The notes beneath the pieces were generated by a model that saw only the letters and a program-made list of their open reading frames with translations, was not told where the DNA came from and did no database searches. This document shows, piece after piece, positions 5,397-5,784 of a stretch of 5,784 bases of DNA (positions are counted from its first letter, which is position 1; every line of letters starts with the position of its first letter). The DNA comes from an uncultured Rhodospirillaceae bacterium (GTDB taxonomy: Bacteria > Pseudomonadota > Alphaproteobacteria > RF32 > CAG-239), in the NCBI GenBank assembly GCA_900313355.1, contig OMQZ01000092.1:1-5784 (forward strand), written 5' to 3'. The position numbers and the translations under genes were made by a program.

Positions 5397-5533
5397 TCTT
5401 GCTCGTTGCTTAAAGCAACAAGCTTCGGTCACTCGTTTTGTAATTTCGCCGCGCTTGCTGTCGCTTTACTTGCTCAATAACAAAACTTCGCCGCTTGCGG
5501 TATAAAATGCCATAACAGGCATTTTTTATCCTC
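5397..5533. repeat. Hairpin-rich, GC-richer insert between the two tRNA-Pro copies
   Basis: This stretch of about 135 bases holds no credible gene. It contains a strong hairpin, GTTGCTT/AAGCAAC (5405-5419), extendable with a G-U pair on the minus strand. It also has CCGC/GCGG (5491-5500), GTTTTGT and ACAAAAC as distant inverted partners (5434-5440 and 5480-5486), two related direct copies of TTCGCCGC (5444-5451 and 5487-5494), and repeated CTTGCTC/CTTGCTG words. The composition differs from the surrounding AT-rich spacer. It looks like a dispersed intergenic repeat or a palindromic element, but copies elsewhere cannot be seen from this window. Confidence 0.45.
5504..5527 (-). terminator. Hairpin terminator behind the tRNA-Pro remnant
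   Basis: AAAATGCC (5504-5511) pairs perfectly with GGCATTTT (5518-5525) around a 6-base loop. On the minus strand the stem ends in TTTT and then ATA, placing a modest terminator just after the degenerate tRNA half. On the plus strand a six-T run (5522-5527) follows, so it could work in either direction. Confidence 0.65.
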
Positions 5534-5575
5534 GCGCCCAAAGCAAGCGCAAAACCCAAGCTGAGCTAAATCCCG
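5534..5575 (-). pseudogene. Degenerate 5' half of a second tRNA-Pro
   Basis: This segment repeats the 5' part of the intact tRNA-Pro (5301-5341). The outermost 16 bases (5560-5575: acceptor 5' strand and start of the D-arm) are identical, and the block from anticodon loop to anticodon stem (5534-5550) differs at 1 of 17 positions. The D-loop and the 3' strand of the D-stem between them are altered and one base longer, so the D-arm can no longer form. No T-arm, acceptor 3' strand or CCA follows; a terminator hairpin comes next on the minus strand. It cannot yield a functional tRNA. It still has a promoter directly upstream, so a short RNA of about 80 bases might be made. Confidence 0.85.
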
Positions 5576-5586
5576 AAAGTGTTTTC

Positions 5587-5614
5587 TTTATACACATTAA
5601 TTTTTAAAAAGCAA
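5587..5614 (-). promoter_or_regulatory. Promoter of the tRNA-Pro remnant
   Basis: On the minus strand TTGCTT (complement of 5609-5614) and TATAAA (complement of 5587-5592) are 16 bases apart. Initiation near 5580 would give the short leader expected for a tRNA gene whose 5' end is at 5575. It lies between map and the tRNA remnant. Confidence 0.55.
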
Positions 5615-5621
5615 GTTTTTT

Positions 5622-5784
5622 TTATTTATACGGCGGTTTATCAAGACCATGCGGTGAATAAGTAAAAACTTCACACCCGTCTTTTGTTACGCCGAGTGAA
5701 TGCTCAAATTGTGCCGACAAGCTTTTATCACGCGTAACCGCTGTCCAACCGTTTGATAAAATCAAACCGTCTTTTTTGCCGATA
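5622..5784 (-). CDS. map: Methionine aminopeptidase type I, C-terminal part (53 aa seen)
   Basis: This is the 3' end of a minus-strand gene running off the right edge. Map removes the initiator methionine from nascent proteins in the cytoplasm with a two-metal active site. The visible part contains [19 protein letters not shown], then [11 protein letters not shown], matching the conserved end of type I enzymes ('DGWT..T.D.slSAQfEHt..VT..G.eilT'). The Glu of QFEH is the last metal ligand (E235 in E. coli numbering). The other ligands lie outside the window. The tail [11 protein letters not shown] resembles alphaproteobacterial Map. The stop is TAA (complement of 5622-5624). No strong terminator follows; the tRNA-remnant promoter and the tRNA unit lie downstream in the same orientation. 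Confidence 0.95.
   Translation of the reverse strand, partial: IGKKDGLILSNGWTAVTRDKSLSAQFEHSLGVTKDGCEVFTYSPHGLDKPPYK

Noticed and set aside
5397..5533. CRISPR array or insertion sequence
   Set aside because: The repeated words are short and irregularly spaced, there are no uniform spacers, and no transposase frame is present.
5387..5575. Group I intron in a tRNA anticodon loop
   Set aside because: The insert is only about 130 bases, the upstream exon does not end in U, no conserved intron core is visible, and the downstream tRNA part lacks a T-arm and acceptor, so splicing would not restore a tRNA.

Overview
The window looks like a piece of an AT-rich bacterial chromosome, most likely a gut-type alphaproteobacterium. 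This is an inference. It rests on the C-terminal ending of the methionine aminopeptidase ([11 protein letters not shown], alphaproteobacterial in style), on a chromosomally encoded CCA in the tRNA, on GGAG-type ribosome binding sites, and on a DUF6273-like protein of a kind common in AT-rich gut bacteria. TGA is used as a stop codon and Trp is TGG, so the code is standard.

Left part (1-736): a terminator-like hairpin lies directly before a 67-residue cysteine-rich protein (+). Its 3' end overlaps, tail to tail, a minus-strand gene for a short chloramphenicol-acetyltransferase-like protein that appears to have lost its catalytic histidine. A 105-base divergent intergenic region follows.

Middle (737-4841): five tightly packed plus-strand genes, probably one operon or two overlapping ones. 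They are a DUF6273-like protein, a MATE multidrug/metabolite exporter, an MTH1/MutT-like Nudix hydrolase, a DUF2157 polytopic membrane protein and a GDYXXLXY-family membrane-anchored protein. The first and last pairs overlap by 4 bases (ATGA), MATE and Nudix are 2 bases apart, and 34 bases separate Nudix from DUF2157. DUF2157 and GDYXXLXY are known neighbours and probably work together in the envelope. A shared oxidative-stress theme for MATE and Nudix is only a guess.

Right part (4842-5784): a self-contained transcription unit has a near-consensus promoter set inside a long inverted repeat, a 65-residue two-helix membrane protein with no visible Shine-Dalgarno and higher G+C than its neighbours, and an intrinsic terminator. 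An intact minus-strand tRNA-Pro(UGG) follows, with its own consensus promoter and terminator. Upstream of it lies a degenerate copy of the 5' half of the same tRNA, still with a promoter and a hairpin terminator, separated from the intact gene by a GC-richer, hairpin-rich stretch that looks like a repeat element. A further 13-base copy of the T-arm lies in inverted orientation on the other side of the tRNA. The window ends in the 3' end of map (methionine aminopeptidase, minus strand).

The most unusual part is the tRNA-Pro neighbourhood (5185-5614), followed by the small promoter-in-palindrome membrane-protein unit (4847-5156). I see no CRISPR array, transposase, integrase or obvious defence system.
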